Positions 5,016 through 5,428 of a stretch of DNA of 5,428 bases are shown one piece after another (the first letter of the stretch is position 1; each line of letters begins with the position of its first letter). Source of the stretch: CAZQQN01 sp964549595. Its GTDB lineage: Bacteria > Bacteroidota > Bacteroidia > CAILMK01 > CAYYUA01. Location: NCBI GenBank assembly GCA_964549595.1, contig CAZJWK010000147.1, positions 1 through 5,428 on the forward strand, in the 5' to 3' direction. The position numbers and the translations under genes are program-made. The notes beneath the pieces are model-generated. The model was not told where the DNA came from and searched no databases. It saw only the letters and a program-made list of their open reading frames with translations.

Positions 5016-5284
5016 TAGGCGGCGGTGCATTGAGGGGTATGAACGATGCCATCAAAAACAATAACCAAATCCGTTCAAAACGTAAAAAATTTAAAAGCGA
5101 TAAAGCCATTTCCAGTGGCCGGAATAAAAAAAAGCGCCTCTCTCCCGGAGCCATTAAAGCACTAAAGGCAAAAGCTCAGCGAAATAAAGCCGATACCAAA
5201 CGCAAACTACGGGTCATCGCCGTTTTAGGGGTAGTATTAACGCTAAGTGTTTTCTATTTACTCTATCGGTTGCTTTTTGCCTGA
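5012..5284 (+). CDS. small basic protein with C-terminal membrane segment, unknown function
   Basis: From ATG 5012 the frame encodes 90 residues. The start overlaps the crcB stop as ATGA, a typical coupled arrangement. A second in-frame ATG at 5039 follows a G-rich stretch (GAGGGG) and would give an 81-residue form starting MNDAIKNN, which reads like a natural N-terminus, so the start is open. Residues 14-65 are very rich in lysine and arginine (RSKRKKFKSDK, GRNKKKRL, KAKAQRNK) and should be helical and cytoplasmic, perhaps touching RNA, ribosomes or lipid head groups. Residues 66-89 form one strongly hydrophobic segment (LRVIAVLGVVLTLSVFYLLY region), so the protein is tail-anchored in form. 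No enzyme motif is visible and I do not name a family. It ends the operon that contains crcB. Confidence 0.7.
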   Translation: MIGGGALRGMNDAIKNNNQIRSKRKKFKSDKAISSGRNKKKRLSPGAIKALKAKAQRNKADTKRKLRVIAVLGVVLTLSVFYLLYRLLFA

Positions 5285-5316
5285 CTTTAGCTTTGTAAAC
5301 CCTCGTCACCTTATTC

Positions 5317-5349
5317 TTGTTAATCTTTTAAAAACAATAATTAACTTTG
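5317..5349 (+). promoter_or_regulatory. promoter with -33 TTG and -7 TAACTTTG
   Basis: TAACTTTG (5342-5349) is an exact TANNTTTG match, and a TTG at 5317-5319 lies 22 bases upstream, inside the spacing range reported for Bacteroidetes promoters. This is the best promoter in the window. It points rightward to a transcript beginning near 5355 whose gene lies past the window edge. Confidence 0.6.
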
Positions 5350-5378
5350 CACTTTGGCTTTAGGGGTGGGGGCTGGAA

Positions 5379-5409
5379 TAATGAAGAAAAAGAAATTTTT
5401 TCTTCATTA
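5379..5409 (+). promoter_or_regulatory. 13-bp hairpin in the leader of the next transcript
   Basis: Bases 5379-5391 pair perfectly with 5397-5409 around a 5-base loop (GAAAT). The left arm contains an ATG (5381) that would encode only nine residues (MKKKKFFLH) before TAA. The stem is AT-rich but long. It lies about 25 bases after the expected transcription start and is preceded by a G-rich tract (5363-5372). It may be part of a structured leader, an attenuator or a small RNA; the right side is cut by the window edge. Confidence 0.45.
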
Positions 5410-5428
5410 AGCGCTTGATAACGGTTGT

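Overview
The window looks like chromosomal DNA from a member of the Bacteroidota (Bacteroidetes). Two lines of sequence evidence support this. Octamers matching the Bacteroidetes -7 promoter element TANNTTTG lie in front of several genes, and the recognisable proteins (release factor 3, a YdiI-like thioesterase, a Fluc channel) read like family members from that phylum. No ribosomal RNA or other strong taxonomic marker is present, so class and genus cannot be given.

Left part (1-1311): accessory-looking and visibly AT-rich at its far left. It starts inside an open frame cut by the window edge (3-374). Two bases later comes a small protein with one membrane segment (377-658). Neither is recognised. 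The second gene ends inside the first of two closely related hairpin repeats (about 612-656 and 670-710) that resemble REP elements. A compact type II toxin-antitoxin pair follows: antitoxin 788-1030 and a RelE/ParE-type toxin 1018-1311. The two overlap by 13 bases, the toxin starts at TTG, and a -7 promoter element and a possible operator lie just upstream.

Middle (1312-3312): a 423-base stretch without a credible gene holds two degenerate hairpin motifs and one stronger hairpin flanked by a direct repeat. It leads into prfC, a full-length 525-residue release factor 3 with all the GTPase motifs. An 8-base inverted repeat includes the prfC start codon.

Right part (3363-5428): a hotdog-fold thioesterase on the minus strand converges on prfC. 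A divergent intergenic region then separates it from a tightly overlapping plus-strand operon of a histidine phosphatase (4004-4651), a CrcB/Fluc fluoride channel (4644-5015) and a small very basic protein with one C-terminal membrane segment (5012-5284). The overlaps of 8 and 4 bases suggest coupled translation. The window ends with another good promoter (TAACTTTG at 5342-5349) and a 13-bp hairpin in the leader of a transcript whose main product lies outside.

The known genes do ordinary work: translation termination, CoA-ester hydrolysis, phosphate-ester chemistry, fluoride export and TA control. The parts most worth a second look are the paired hairpin repeats and the gene tail inside one of them, the substituted pore motif of the fluoride channel, and the structured leader at the right edge. 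I see no clear evidence of a complete novel multi-gene system.
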